Positions 26,083-34,671 of a DNA stretch of 51,687 nt are shown here, piece after piece. How positions within the stretch are numbered: position 1 is the first letter of the stretch; each line of letters begins with the position of its first letter. Where the stretch lies: assembly GCF_030382115.1 (NCBI RefSeq), contig NZ_JAUDRJ010000003.1, forward strand, positions 284,569-336,255, given 5' to 3'. The notes under the pieces are model-generated. The model was not told the DNA's origin. It ran no database searches and saw nothing but the letters and a program-made list of their open reading frames with translations. The translations under genes were made by a program, and so were the position numbers. Source of the stretch: Nostoc sp. GT001 (GTDB lineage: Bacteria; Cyanobacteriota; Cyanobacteriia; Cyanobacteriales; Nostocaceae).

Positions 26083-26496
26083 ATGAAAATAGCCTTCACG
26101 ACGAGCGACCGAGTTCATATTAACGCCCACTTTGGATGGGCAAAAATGATTGATGTTTACGAAATTACCGATGAGGGATATCACTTCGTAGAAACCCTCA
26201 CCTTTGAAGGCGAACTCAAAGAAGATGGTAACGAAGACAAAATCACCCCAAAACTTGAGGCAATAGGTGACTGTACGATTGTTTACGTAACAGCAATTGG
26301 TGGTAGTGCCGCCGCTCGGTTAATCAAGAAAGGTGTCACCCCAGTGAAGGCGCGATCGGAAGAAGAAGAAATTAGTGAAGTGCTAAATAAGCTAGTGAAA
26401 ACCCTCAAAGGTAATCCTCCACCTTGGTTGCGTAAAGCTTTGCAGCCAAAAACCACAAACTTTGCTGACGAAATTGAAGACGAAGCAACAGTATGA
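26083..26496 (+). CDS. nifX: NifX, FeMo-co carrier protein
   Basis: 137 residues of the NifX/NafY/NifB C-terminal family, which holds NifB-co or the FeMo-co precursor while it moves between NifB, NifEN and apo-nitrogenase. The opening KIAFTTSDRVHINAHFGWAK carries the His expected near the cofactor site, and the GGSAAARLIKKGVTPVK loop is conserved. An acidic tail ends the protein. Strong ribosome binding site GAGAGGAG; the stop overlaps the next gene by four bases (ATGA). Confidence 0.95.
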   Translation: MKIAFTTSDRVHINAHFGWAKMIDVYEITDEGYHFVETLTFEGELKEDGNEDKITPKLEAIGDCTIVYVTAIGGSAAARLIKKGVTPVKARSEEEEISEVLNKLVKTLKGNPPPWLRKALQPKTTNFADEIEDEATV

Positions 26497-26969
26497 CCGC
26501 AAATAATAGTGTGAACGGAACCGCTACAACTGAAGTCTTGAACTCACCTTTTCTGAAGGTATTAATCAAACAAATCCGTGGTCAAGACAGTTATGGAGTT
26601 TATCGTACTTGGTCGGATGAATTGATTCTCAAACCCTTTATTGTCACCAAACAAAAGAAACGGGAAATCTCCGTTGAGGGCGAAGTTGATCCGGTAACTC
26701 AAGCCCGGATTATGGCATTTTTTCGGGCTGTAGCGGCTGGGATTGAACAAGAAACAGGTTTAATATCCCAGGTTGTAGTTGATTTGAGCCATGAAGGATT
26801 TGGCTGGGCCCTAGTCTTTTCTGGTCGTCTTTTGCTAACCGTGAAAACCCTGCGAGATGCCCATCGCTTTGGCTTTGACTCAGTAGAGAAATTAGCAGAA
26901 GAGGGAGAAAACTACGTCAAAAAAGGTCTTGATTTGGCGAAACGTTTTCCTGAAGTTGGGAAAATTTAA
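26493..26969 (+). CDS. NifX-associated protein (DUF269)
   Basis: 158 residues of the DUF269 family that follows nifX in nif clusters of many diazotrophs. The block VLIKQIRGQDSYGVYRTWSD is diagnostic, as is FGFDSVEKLAEEGE near the end. Its role is not settled; gene order points to cofactor handling together with NifX. The start ATG overlaps the nifX stop (ATGA), so expression is coupled. Soluble, no Cys-rich motif. Confidence 0.9.
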   Translation: MTANNSVNGTATTEVLNSPFLKVLIKQIRGQDSYGVYRTWSDELILKPFIVTKQKKREISVEGEVDPVTQARIMAFFRAVAAGIEQETGLISQVVVDLSHEGFGWALVFSGRLLLTVKTLRDAHRFGFDSVEKLAEEGENYVKKGLDLAKRFPEVGKI

Positions 26970-27086
26970 ATAGTTAGGAGTGAGGAGTTAGGAGTGAGGA
27001 GTTGAATTAACTATTAACTGATAATTCATGATCTACAGTTCCTGATTTATAACTCATAACTCATAACTTCTAACTCCTAACTTTTA
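26970..27086. repeat. Inverted GAGTTAG repeats
   Basis: Units gagttag/gagtgag (26972-27005) are complemented by ataactc and ctaactc units (27050-27082), predicting a hairpin between the DUF269 and DUF683 genes. Confidence 0.65.
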
Positions 27087-27104
27087 GAAAAGGAGTGGCT
27101 GATT

Positions 27105-27320
27105 GTGCAAGCAGAAGAAACGAGTATTGAGGAACTACAAGGACAAATCAGACGGCTCAACAGTAAAGCAGGTCAAATGAAAATGGATCTGCATGATTTA
27201 GCTGAAGGTCTGCCAACAGATTACAAACAACTTATGGATGTTGCCGCCGCAACTTATGAAATCTATCGCCAGTTAGATGAACTTAAGCAACATCTGAAAC
27301 AATTGGAGAATGCTAAATGA
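27105..27320 (+). CDS. DUF683 / CCE_0567-type small metalloprotein
   Basis: 71 residues, almost entirely one helical hairpin (SIEELQGQIRRLNSKAGQMK, then LKQHLKQLENAK). This DUF683 family travels with nifX and nifW; the Cyanothece member CCE_0567 is known as a small two-helix metal-binding protein. The start is GTG at 27105 with AAAAGGAG upstream, an uncommon start within this operon. The stop overlaps nifW by four bases (ATGA). The ligand in vivo is unknown. Confidence 0.88.
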   Translation: MQAEETSIEELQGQIRRLNSKAGQMKMDLHDLAEGLPTDYKQLMDVAAATYEIYRQLDELKQHLKQLENAK

Positions 27321-27634
27321 CTGGAACTATGGATGAATTCAAGAAGCTCGTAGATGCAGAAGAATTTTTTCAATTCTTTAATATGTCCTACGACTTAGAA
27401 GTTGTGAATGTGCATCGTCTACATATTCTGAAAAAGTTTTCTCAACACATGCAGGAAATTGATGATAATTCTCCTGACTTGAGTCAAGAAGAGAGACTAA
27501 ATCAATATTCTTTGGCTTTGCAAAAAGCTTATCAGCTATTTATCGAATCGACAGCTTATGAACAAAAGCTGTTCAAAGTGTTTAACGACAAGCCGAAAAA
27601 TGTAGTCACACTGACAGAAATCACTTCTGATTAG
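27317..27634 (+). CDS. nifW: Nitrogenase-stabilising protein NifW
   Basis: 105 residues, all helical, with the NifW signatures EEFFQFFNMSYD and VVNVHRLHILKKF. NifW associates with the MoFe protein and helps its maturation or oxygen protection. Expression is coupled to the DUF683 gene by a 4-base overlap and to hesA by a short 10-base gap. Length is usual for cyanobacterial NifW. Confidence 0.94.
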   Translation: MTGTMDEFKKLVDAEEFFQFFNMSYDLEVVNVHRLHILKKFSQHMQEIDDNSPDLSQEERLNQYSLALQKAYQLFIESTAYEQKLFKVFNDKPKNVVTLTEITSD

Positions 27635-27644
27635 GAGGTATAAA

Positions 27645-28451
27645 TTGGTTAACCTAACGCCTACCGAATTAGAACGCTATCGTCGCCAAATGATGCTTCC
27701 AAATTTTGGCGAAACAGCACAGAAACGCCTAAAGTCAGCGACAGTTTTGGTTACAGGTGTGGGAGGATTAGGCGGTACAGCGGCGCTTTACTTAGCAGTA
27801 GCGGGCGTTGGGCGGCTAATCCTAGTCCGGGGTGGTGACTTGCGGCTAGATGATATGAATCGTCAGGTTCTCATGACTGATGATTGGGTAGGTAAGCCAA
27901 GGGTATTCAAAGCTAAAGAAACTCTGGATGCGATTAATCCTGATGTCCAAGTGGAAATTGTTCATGATTACATCACCCCGGAAAATGTAGATTCGTTAGT
28001 GCAGTCGGCTGATATGGCTCTTGATTGCGCCCACAATTTTACAGAGCGCAATTTGTTAAATGAAGCCTGTGTGCGATCGCGTAAGCCAATGGTGGAAGCC
28101 GCAATGAATGGGATGGAGGCTTACCTGACAACGATTATTCCTGGTGTGACTCCTTGTTTATCTTGTCTGTTTCCAGAAAAGCCTGAGTGGGATCAGCGCG
28201 GCTTTTCAGTTCTAGGCGCTGTTTCTGGAACCCTAGCTTGTCTAACAGCACTGGAAGCAATCAAGCTGATCACCGGGTTTAGTCAGCCTCTATTATCGCA
28301 ATTGCTGACAATCGACTTAAATCGAATGGAATTTGCTAAACGCCGTTCTCACCGCGATCGCTCTTGTCCAGTATGCGGCAATAGTGCGCCTTGGAGACAC
28401 GCACAATCCAATTCGATGGAACCCACAGGTATTACACAACATAGTCATTAG
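27645..28451 (+). CDS. hesA: HesA, ThiF/MoeB-type adenylating enzyme
   Basis: 268 residues of the E1-like superfamily. The nucleotide loop GVGGLGGTAALYLA (residues 38-51) and the zinc-binding pairs CLSC and CPVC are present. HesA is expressed in heterocysts with hesB and fdxH; its relatives adenylate sulfur-carrier or molybdopterin proteins, and a role in nitrogenase cofactor or sulfur supply is inferred. The start codon is TTG at 27645, marked by a perfect TAGGAGGT seven bases upstream; no ATG competes nearby. Confidence 0.93.
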   Translation: MVNLTPTELERYRRQMMLPNFGETAQKRLKSATVLVTGVGGLGGTAALYLAVAGVGRLILVRGGDLRLDDMNRQVLMTDDWVGKPRVFKAKETLDAINPDVQVEIVHDYITPENVDSLVQSADMALDCAHNFTERNLLNEACVRSRKPMVEAAMNGMEAYLTTIIPGVTPCLSCLFPEKPEWDQRGFSVLGAVSGTLACLTALEAIKLITGFSQPLLSQLLTIDLNRMEFAKRRSHRDRSCPVCGNSAPWRHAQSNSMEPTGITQHSH

Positions 28452-28523
28452 TCATTAGCAAAAGACAAATGACAATCCCCACCTGAAATCAAAACAACTA
28501 ATCGCTACAAATCAGGAGACTTA

Positions 28524-28895
28524 ATGGCCGTCATTTTATCAGAAAAAGCAGAATTTCATCTGCGAGCATTCCTCAAAGGTTCAGCACCCGACGCTAATGG
28601 CGCAACTAAAGGTGTCCGCATCTCGGTAAGAGATGGTGGTTGCAGTGGCTATGAATATGCGATCGATATCACCAGCAAGCCCCAACCAGATGATCTAGTA
28701 AGCCAGCAAGGCAAAGTGCTAGTTTACGTTGATGCCAAAAGTGCGCCCTTATTAGACGGAGTTATCGTTGACTTCGTTGAGGGAGTGATGGAAAGCGGTT
28801 TTAAATTCATCAACCCCAATGCAACTGATACCTGCGGTTGTGGCAAGTCCTTTAAAACAGACGATGGTACGCCTACTGGTGTACCTTGCAGCTAA
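28524..28895 (+). CDS. hesB: HesB, A-type Fe-S carrier
   Basis: 123 residues of the IscA/HesB family. The three cluster-binding cysteines are in DGGCSGYEY and in CGCGKSF near the C-terminus. HesB is the heterocyst copy and delivers Fe-S clusters for nitrogenase maturation. The tail after CGCG is longer than in IscA and includes another Cys. Ribosome binding site CAGGAG before ATG 28524. Lies between hesA and fdxH as in other Nostocales. Confidence 0.95.
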   Translation: MAVILSEKAEFHLRAFLKGSAPDANGATKGVRISVRDGGCSGYEYAIDITSKPQPDDLVSQQGKVLVYVDAKSAPLLDGVIVDFVEGVMESGFKFINPNATDTCGCGKSFKTDDGTPTGVPCS

Positions 28896-29129
28896 AGCTA
28901 ACATCATTTCGTTAGTGCTAAGTCAATTGTAGAGATTTCCCATAGACACACTCCGCAGAGTTTCAATGCCCTTGAAATAGCTTCTAGTTCGCTTTGCATC
29001 TTTTACCCCTATAAAGAAGCTAACTGAACTTAGCATCTCTGTAAGAAGAAGGGAAGCAAAAAGTAGGATAGGTTGCTCAAAAACTTCAGAAATTACACCA
29101 ACTGTATAACGTTTGAGGAGAATCGGAAA

Positions 29130-29429
29130 ATGGCTTCCTACCAAGTTAGATTAATCAACAAAAAAGAAGACATCGACACCACAATTGAAGTTGACGAAGA
29201 AACGACAATCTTGGAAGCAGCAGAAGAAAATGGTATTGAGTTGCCCTTTTCATGTCATGCAGGTTCCTGCTCTAGCTGTGTTGGTAAAGTTGTCGAAGGT
29301 GAAGTTAATCAAGACGATCAAAACTTTTTAGATGACGATCAGGTTTCTAAAGGATACGCTCTACTTTGTGTAACCTATCCTCGTTCTAATTGCACAATTA
29401 AGACACATCAAGAAGCATATCTGGTCTAA
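29130..29429 (+). CDS. fdxH: Heterocyst [2Fe-2S] ferredoxin FdxH
   Basis: 99 residues. FdxH gives electrons to the nitrogenase Fe protein in heterocysts. The plant-type cluster motif is Cys42-x4-Cys47-x2-Cys50 (CHAGSCSSC) with Cys80 (YALLC). Lysines at 10-11 (INKKED) are typical of FdxH and needed for contact with nitrogenase. The frame runs open to 29073, but the ATG at 29130 has GAGGAG upstream and gives the standard N-terminus. The 234-base gap before it contains no gene; fdxH may have its own promoter. Confidence 0.97.
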   Translation: MASYQVRLINKKEDIDTTIEVDEETTILEAAEENGIELPFSCHAGSCSSCVGKVVEGEVNQDDQNFLDDDQVSKGYALLCVTYPRSNCTIKTHQEAYLV

Positions 29430-29533
29430 GTTACTACTTTGGTTGCTGCCTTTAGCGACCAAATAAAACATGAAGGACGAAGGATGAAAATATACTTCCT
29501 TCTTCCTTTCACAATTCCTAATTTATAATTAAA

Positions 29534-29794
29534 ATGTTTACCAGCTTTAGTGTTACTGGCTGTTCATTAGAGTTATTGAGAATAGGAGAGCGAGGAATCG
29601 TAATTTTCTGTAAAACTCAGGATAAAACAATCTTGAAAAAACTTACATTCATGGGAATAGTAACAGGAAATCATATTAGTTTAAAGCAAGATTTTCCCTC
29701 TTTTATCCTCAAGATTGATAACAGAGATTTTGTACTAGATTTAGAAAGTGTCCGAGCGATTTATGTTCGCGTTAGTGATAATTCCACTAATTAG
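29534..29794 (+). CDS. feoA: FeoA domain protein
   Basis: 86 residues with the SH3-like FeoA fold (SLELLRIGERGIVIF, KLTFMGIVTGNHISL). FeoA modulates the ferrous iron permease FeoB; here no feoB follows, so this is an orphan copy within the nif region, where iron demand is high. Divergent N-terminus of about ten residues. Placed 104 bases after fdxH and probably read from the same transcript. Confidence 0.85.
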   Translation: MFTSFSVTGCSLELLRIGERGIVIFCKTQDKTILKKLTFMGIVTGNHISLKQDFPSFILKIDNRDFVLDLESVRAIYVRVSDNSTN

Positions 29795-29834
29795 CATTTA
29801 TGTATATCCTTAATTATTTATGAGAAATAAAATA

Positions 29835-29857
29835 CCCGACTTTTTAAATAAGTCGGG
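29835..29857 (+). terminator. Hairpin after feoA
   Basis: Eight-pair stem CCCGACTT/AAGTCGGG with a short T/A loop, 40 bases past the feoA stop. No T run follows; it works with the stronger hairpin at 29966-30005. Confidence 0.5.
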
Positions 29858-29965
29858 GAACTATGATTTTCAATTCTTAAAAATCTAATATGATTGCTGT
29901 AATTACACCAAACTAAGTTATTGCACTCTTTTTGTCACTAAATTATATAAATGCAATTTGATATG

Positions 29966-30005
29966 AAAAATAGAGTAGCTTGCAAAGGAAGCCACTCTAT
30001 TTTTT
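29966..30005. terminator. Bidirectional terminator between feoA and mop
   Basis: Stem AAATAGAGT-A-GCTT / AAGC-C-ACTCTATTT with a 7-base loop and T5 on the plus side, A5 on the minus side. It separates the convergent feoA and mop genes and overlaps the mop stop. Confidence 0.85.
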
Positions 30006-30213
30006 AATCAACAGCAACTATCACATCTGATGCTTTAATCACGGCATAAGCCTGTTTACCTTCTCCAAGTCCTAGCTTTTCTGCTGATGATTTTGTGATG
30101 ATTGACACTAGCTCTACTCCTGGCGCTAGTTCTAAAGTTATCTCAGTATTAACTGAACCATGTACAACTTTTTTGACAGTACCCTTAAGAGAATTACGAG
30201 CGCTAATTTCCAT
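30004..30213 (-). CDS. mop: Molbindin (Mop/TOBE domain protein)
   Basis: 69 residues forming a single Mop/TOBE domain: SARNSLKGTVKKVVHGSVNT and KSSAEKLGLGEGKQAYAVIK are diagnostic. Molbindins bind molybdate (or tungstate) as oligomers and buffer it for Mo enzymes. Location between the nif operon and the homocitrate synthase gene suggests it serves FeMo-co synthesis. It is the only minus-strand gene in the nif region and ends in a shared terminator. Confidence 0.93.
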   Translation of the reverse strand: MEISARNSLKGTVKKVVHGSVNTEITLELAPGVELVSIITKSSAEKLGLGEGKQAYAVIKASDVIVAVD

Positions 30214-30531
30214 GTTTTTAATTCACTATCTTGAACTATTTATACCTTAGTTAAGTTAGCAAGTTTTGATTTTAAAACTAGCTTTTTTTAAGATATCTTA
30301 ATAATTTTGAAATAATCCTCATTTACTTAACAGTAGTATCTCTGCTTGACAAGAATTACAAAAATAGGCGTGGTAGTCACTTGCTGCAAAAAGTAAGATA
30401 AAAAATTTAAAAAAACTAACTATTGATGGATATGATCATTCATTTAACACAGCTAGTTAATTATGTATAAGTACCGAAGATAGAAAATATTTATGTACTT
30501 ATAATGACTAAACTAAAAAGAGGTTTATATT
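30214..30531. other. Divergent intergenic region, mop / P-loop gene
   Basis: About 320 AT-rich bases holding the promoters of mop (minus) and of the P-loop-nifV pair (plus). I could not identify an NtcA site (GTA-N8-TAC) or a riboswitch-like fold. Confidence 0.4.
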
Positions 30532-31413
30532 GTGCAGCATCAAGTTAATACAACAAGACCAAATCTATTTTTTGAACATTTAAGTCCAGTTGGAGGTGTA
30601 GGATTTCCTGTTCCTAAAGATTGGTTGCCAATAACAAGTTTTCCCTTACTTATTATAGTAGGTATGACTGGTGTGGGGAAAAGCACAATCACAAAAGCTT
30701 TGGCTGAAGAAGGCTTGGATTTTACACTTTTACCTAATCGTCGTGTTTTAACCGAACGCGTGATAATTGCGCCAATGTTAAAAATGCAAGAGAAACTCAT
30801 GCAGCCTCATTGCCGGATTAAACGTTTAACTTATACTCGCCTTTATCGAGAATACTTTCCTGGTGGAATGGGTCACATTTTAGCTTCTCTACACATCAAT
30901 CCACAAGAAGTAAACTCTATGTTAGTTTTCGATAGTTTGCGTGGTGAAAATGAGGTTCGCTATGCAGCTACAGCTTTAAAAAATGCTAAATTTGTAATGT
31001 TGACCGCACCAAATACGGTGCGTTTAGAAAGGCTTCTAAAACGTCATGATTCTTTTGATCGAATTGCTAATCAAGAATTAGACGATCGTATGCAAATTAT
31101 CCCAGAAGTACTGAGCAATTTTGCTAGTTTAGGCGTACCAGAGGCTTCTGCTTATTTTACTCCTAAAGAAGAACAACAAATCTTAGAACTTGTAAGCAAA
31201 CAAGTTGTTACAGGTGTAGAATTGCGAGAAAAACTAAAAATATTTGTGGAAGAGAGTCAGAACTATGATTCGGTTCCGACAAAACAGATTTTAGAAGCGA
31301 TGGATACAAGCGATCGCTCTCTTATAATTGATACTATAACCAGTCCCCAAGAATCAGCCAAAGCAATTATTTCTCAATTATGCAAATCTGTTAATATAAA
31401 AACTAACAAGTGA
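30532..31413 (+). CDS. P-loop NTPase/kinase-like protein upstream of nifV
   Basis: 293 residues. A Walker A motif GMTGVGKST lies at residues 44-52, inside a kinase-like core: FTLLPNRRVLTERVI, and FVMLTAPNTVRLERLLKRHDSFD, which resembles the lid of guanylate or shikimate kinase folds. I do not recognise a named family. It starts with GTG at 30532 after AAGAGG and lies 35 bases before the homocitrate synthase gene, so the two are likely co-transcribed. A link to homocitrate or cofactor synthesis is suggested only by position. Confidence 0.7.
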   Translation: MQHQVNTTRPNLFFEHLSPVGGVGFPVPKDWLPITSFPLLIIVGMTGVGKSTITKALAEEGLDFTLLPNRRVLTERVIIAPMLKMQEKLMQPHCRIKRLTYTRLYREYFPGGMGHILASLHINPQEVNSMLVFDSLRGENEVRYAATALKNAKFVMLTAPNTVRLERLLKRHDSFDRIANQELDDRMQIIPEVLSNFASLGVPEASAYFTPKEEQQILELVSKQVVTGVELREKLKIFVEESQNYDSVPTKQILEAMDTSDRSLIIDTITSPQESAKAIISQLCKSVNIKTNK

Positions 31414-31448
31414 ATATCCTTAGTAAGAATTAGTATAGGGATTACTCA

Positions 31449-32594
31449 ATGTCGCTATCTGAATTTGCAATTGTAGAAAGTACTCTCCGTGAAGGTGAAC
31501 AATTCGTCAAAGCCAATTTCTCTTCAGATGATAAAGTCGAAATTGCTGAGGCCCTTGCTGCATTTGGAGTAGAATATATAGAGTTAACGTCACCAATTGC
31601 TTCACCTCAGTCTAGACGAGACTGTGAACGATTAGCTAGGTTAGGCTTGCCATCCAAAATATTAACTCACATTCGCTGTCATTTAGAAGATGCTAAAGTC
31701 GCTTTAGCAACAGGCGTCGCTGGGATTAATTTAACTATTGGTAGTTCTTCTTTGATGCGTCAGTTTAGTCATGGTAAAAATATTAATCAAATTATTGATT
31801 TAGCATCTGAAGTTTTAACTTTTATTCATCAACAAGCCCCCGATATTGAGTTACGGTTTTCGGCTGAGGATTCGTCACGCACTTCCATAGAAGATTTAAT
31901 TACAATTTATTCTGAGATTGAAAAGTTAGGAGTTGTCAAACGCATAGGAATTGCCGATACAGTAGGAATTATTACCCCAATGCAAGTATTTGAATTAGTG
32001 AAGACTTTGCGCCAATTCACTAATTTAGATATTGAGTTTCATGGTCATAATGATACAGAATGTGCAAATGCTAACAGTTATACAGCACTGGAAGCGGGTG
32101 CAACTCATATTGATACTTGTGTTCTGGGTATTGGTGAGCGAAATGGTATTACCTCACTAGCTGGATTTATTGCGAGGTTATATGCTACAAATCCAGAGCA
32201 GATTAAGTCTAAATATCGCTTGGATGAACTTGGTTACTTGCATGAATTAGTTGCGAGAAAAGTTGGGATTTCTATTCCTTTTAACCATTGTGTTTTTGGG
32301 GAAAGTGCTTTTAGTCATAAAGCTGGTATTCATACTAAAGCTATGCTCAATAACTCGGAGACTTATGAAGCTATTAATCCCCGGAGTTTTGGTGTAACGC
32401 GCTCAATTTTAATTAATCATAAATTGGCTGGAAAACAGGCGGTTAATCACCGAGCTAATGAATTAGGACTTTCCTTTAATTTATCCCAGCTTAAAGATAT
32501 TACCCATAGATTGAAAGCTTTAGCTGATAACCAAAGTCTTACCATCGAAGATGTAGATAATATTTTATATTCTTATCATTGTCAGTCAATTTGA
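31449..32594 (+). CDS. nifV: Homocitrate synthase, Lys20-like (NifV role)
   Basis: 381 residues of the DRE-TIM metallolyase family, which condense acetyl-CoA with 2-oxoglutarate to homocitrate, the organic ligand of FeMo-co. The motif is STLREGEQF, followed by YIELTSPIASPQSRRDCE, ILTHIRCHLEDAKVAL, FHGHNDTECANANSYTALEA and CVLGIGERNGIT. These blocks match fungal/Thermus Lys20 homocitrate synthase more than the DTTLRDGEQ-type NifV of Azotobacter. In a nif cluster the role is NifV-like. Start ATG 31449 is 35 bases after the P-loop gene; the reading frame is intact. Confidence 0.88.
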   Translation: MSLSEFAIVESTLREGEQFVKANFSSDDKVEIAEALAAFGVEYIELTSPIASPQSRRDCERLARLGLPSKILTHIRCHLEDAKVALATGVAGINLTIGSSSLMRQFSHGKNINQIIDLASEVLTFIHQQAPDIELRFSAEDSSRTSIEDLITIYSEIEKLGVVKRIGIADTVGIITPMQVFELVKTLRQFTNLDIEFHGHNDTECANANSYTALEAGATHIDTCVLGIGERNGITSLAGFIARLYATNPEQIKSKYRLDELGYLHELVARKVGISIPFNHCVFGESAFSHKAGIHTKAMLNNSETYEAINPRSFGVTRSILINHKLAGKQAVNHRANELGLSFNLSQLKDITHRLKALADNQSLTIEDVDNILYSYHCQSI

Positions 32595-32622
32595 AAATAT
32601 ACACACTTACTGTCCAAGTGCA

Positions 32623-32653
32623 GATCCCCGACTTCTTCAAGAAGTTGGGGATC
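32623..32653. terminator. Hairpin after nifV
   Basis: GATCCCCGACTTCTT and GAAGTTGGGGATC pair almost fully around a 3-base loop, 28 bases past the nifV stop. This palindrome is an interspersed repeat type in Nostoc; no T run follows. Confidence 0.6.
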
Positions 32654-32841
32654 TAAATCCACCTATATCTGCTATTAATCTATCTTATGTAAGAAAACTG
32701 TAAAAATTACTGCTTTTCCATTATTTTTCAAGCTTTTTTAAGATGAATGTTTGCTGTTCTTTATAAATGATTCATAATTTAAACTTATAAAATTGATAGC
32801 ATATATGTAAGTTAAAAGGAGTTAAATAACATTTTTGCAAA

Positions 32842-32864
32842 AATGGTGAGCATTGCTCACCATT
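32842..32864 (+). promoter_or_regulatory. Palindrome in leader of ankyrin gene
   Basis: AATGGTGAGC-ATT-GCTCACCATT, a perfect 10-pair hairpin, 52 bases before the ankyrin start. It could attenuate or stabilise the leader, or bind a protein. The rest of 32654-32915 shows no gene. Confidence 0.45.
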
Positions 32865-32915
32865 CTATTTGCCAAGCAAATTTATATTAGTAAAAAAGTT
32901 AACTTAGGAGTAGTT

Positions 32916-33404
32916 ATGAATCTAACCAACAGTCAAAAATTGAGTGGCGTAACAACCCAATGGCTAATAGCAAAAGGCTATAATCCTGGCGATTTGAATC
33001 AGCCAGGTGAAAATGGTGATACAGCTTTAATGAAAGCGACAAGAGAAGGAGTTTATACAGTCGTCAAAGAGCTAATTGATACAGGCGTAGATATTAATGC
33101 TCGAAATAGCGATCGCAACAATGCTTTATGGTTTGCTTGTTTTGGTAATCACTACGATTTAATTAATTTACTCTTGGCTCATAACATTGACATTAACAAC
33201 CAAAATGATAACGGTGCAACTGTTTTAATGTACGCAGCATCAGCCGGAAAGACAGAAGTCGTCAAGTTACTTTTAGAACATCATCCTAATTTATATTTAA
33301 AAAACTTAGACGATTATAAAGCGATAGATTTTGCTAGCAACGTAGAAGTCTTAAGGATAATTAAAAATGCCATCAAGTCAGATATTGGGCAAAGCTTATC
33401 ATGA
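32916..33404 (+). CDS. Ankyrin repeat protein
   Basis: 162 residues with four ankyrin repeats: GDTALMKATREGVYTVVKEL, NNALWFACFGNHYDLINLLL, GATVLMYAASAGKTEVVKLL and a partial last one (YKAIDFASNVEVL). Ankyrin repeats bind partner proteins; the partner is not known. The frame is open from 32853, but the ATG at 32916 has TAGGAG upstream and gives the natural N-terminus. Its 3' end overlaps the next gene by 38 bases, which suggests a shared operon and perhaps a shared complex. Confidence 0.88.
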   Translation: MNLTNSQKLSGVTTQWLIAKGYNPGDLNQPGENGDTALMKATREGVYTVVKELIDTGVDINARNSDRNNALWFACFGNHYDLINLLLAHNIDINNQNDNGATVLMYAASAGKTEVVKLLLEHHPNLYLKNLDDYKAIDFASNVEVLRIIKNAIKSDIGQSLS

Positions 33405-34653
33405 CGCTACCAAGCATTCTTACTTATCGGTACAACTCGATCCAAATTATGTAGATGCTTCAACACAGCCATCTGCATTTAAAGTTTATCCCAAGTTTTA
33501 TCGGAGAGTGAAATTAAATCTCAATAATCCTGTTCACTCTTTTATCTCATTAACCAGTGCGATAACACTAGAAAAAGTATATAAAGATGGCCCTTATAAA
33601 CTGCGAGTGAATCCATCAGCAGGCGCTCTGTATCCTACGGAAGTTTACGTACAGGTTCGTGGAATTGAGGGAATGGTAAATGGTATATACCATCTAGAAG
33701 TTGAGAATAATTGTCTAACTCTCATCTATGAATTAATTGATGATGGGTTGGAGAATTATATTATACCGGGTAAATGTATCAACGGATTCATCTTTTTAAT
33801 TAGTTGTGTTTATTATAGGTCTAGCTGGAAATATCAAAATAGAAGCATAAGATATTGCTTCTTAGATAGCGGACACCATTTAGGTGCGATCGCAGCTTCA
33901 GCTTTTCTCCACAACCGAGATATACAACTAATTTTTGACTTTGATAAACTCGCTCTCAATTCTGATTTGGGATTGGAGAATAAAGAGTTTATTACTGCTT
34001 GTGCGGTGTCAGGAGAAATACAAGACAAGAAAATCAGAAGCTTAAGGCTGAAAGTTCCTTTTGTCTCTGGTACTGATTATTTTGAATCCAATCAATTTAT
34101 TGAAGATGCTTATCAAGCAACTACTCTAGAAAAGAGTCGTCAGCAAAAATTAGAGTATCCTCAATTTGATTTCGATCGGGATAAATTTTATCAAACTGTT
34201 TGGGATAGACGTTCTATTAGACGTTTCCGGAAAGAGGCTATTTCTCAAGAAGATTATTTATATGTAGTGCAACAACTTCAACAGTCAATACCGACAGAAA
34301 ACTATGAGGAAATAGAAATTTACTCAGTGGTGCATCGAGTAAAAAAAATGACACCTGGGTTATATAGAGGTACACATCTGGTTAAAGCAGGTAATTTTAG
34401 CGAAAAGACAGGTTACTTATGTATTAATCAGGCTATTGCTAGAGATGGCGCAGTAACTTTATTTTTTGTGTCAGATTATTTAAATTATCAAACTGCTATG
34501 CAAATAGCTGGTTTTCTCGGACAAAGACTTTATTTAACTAGTAATTATTTGGGAATTGAGTGTAGTGGAATTGGTGCATATTATGATGACGAAACCCAAG
34601 AATTATTAGAAACGAATAAAGATGTACTTTATGGAATGGTGATTGGAATATAA
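33367..34653 (+). CDS. SagB-like protein with two nitroreductase domains
   Basis: 428 residues. Two nitroreductase (FMN-binding) domains in tandem: the first has RVNPSAGALYPTEVYVQV (about residues 79-96), the signature of SagB-type oxidoreductases, and the second has DRRSIRRFRKEAI (about 278-290) and LGIECSGIGAYYDDE. SagB enzymes oxidise azolines to azoles in thiazole/oxazole peptides, but no YcaO or precursor peptide gene is seen, so the substrate is unknown. Start ATG 33367 with AAGGA upstream, inside the ankyrin gene. Lies between nifV and hupW, an arrangement that suggests a heterocyst function. Confidence 0.87.
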   Translation: MPSSQILGKAYHDATKHSYLSVQLDPNYVDASTQPSAFKVYPKFYRRVKLNLNNPVHSFISLTSAITLEKVYKDGPYKLRVNPSAGALYPTEVYVQVRGIEGMVNGIYHLEVENNCLTLIYELIDDGLENYIIPGKCINGFIFLISCVYYRSSWKYQNRSIRYCFLDSGHHLGAIAASAFLHNRDIQLIFDFDKLALNSDLGLENKEFITACAVSGEIQDKKIRSLRLKVPFVSGTDYFESNQFIEDAYQATTLEKSRQQKLEYPQFDFDRDKFYQTVWDRRSIRRFRKEAISQEDYLYVVQQLQQSIPTENYEEIEIYSVVHRVKKMTPGLYRGTHLVKAGNFSEKTGYLCINQAIARDGAVTLFFVSDYLNYQTAMQIAGFLGQRLYLTSNYLGIECSGIGAYYDDETQELLETNKDVLYGMVIGI

Positions 34654-34671
34654 GCAGGAAGCTAAAGAGAG

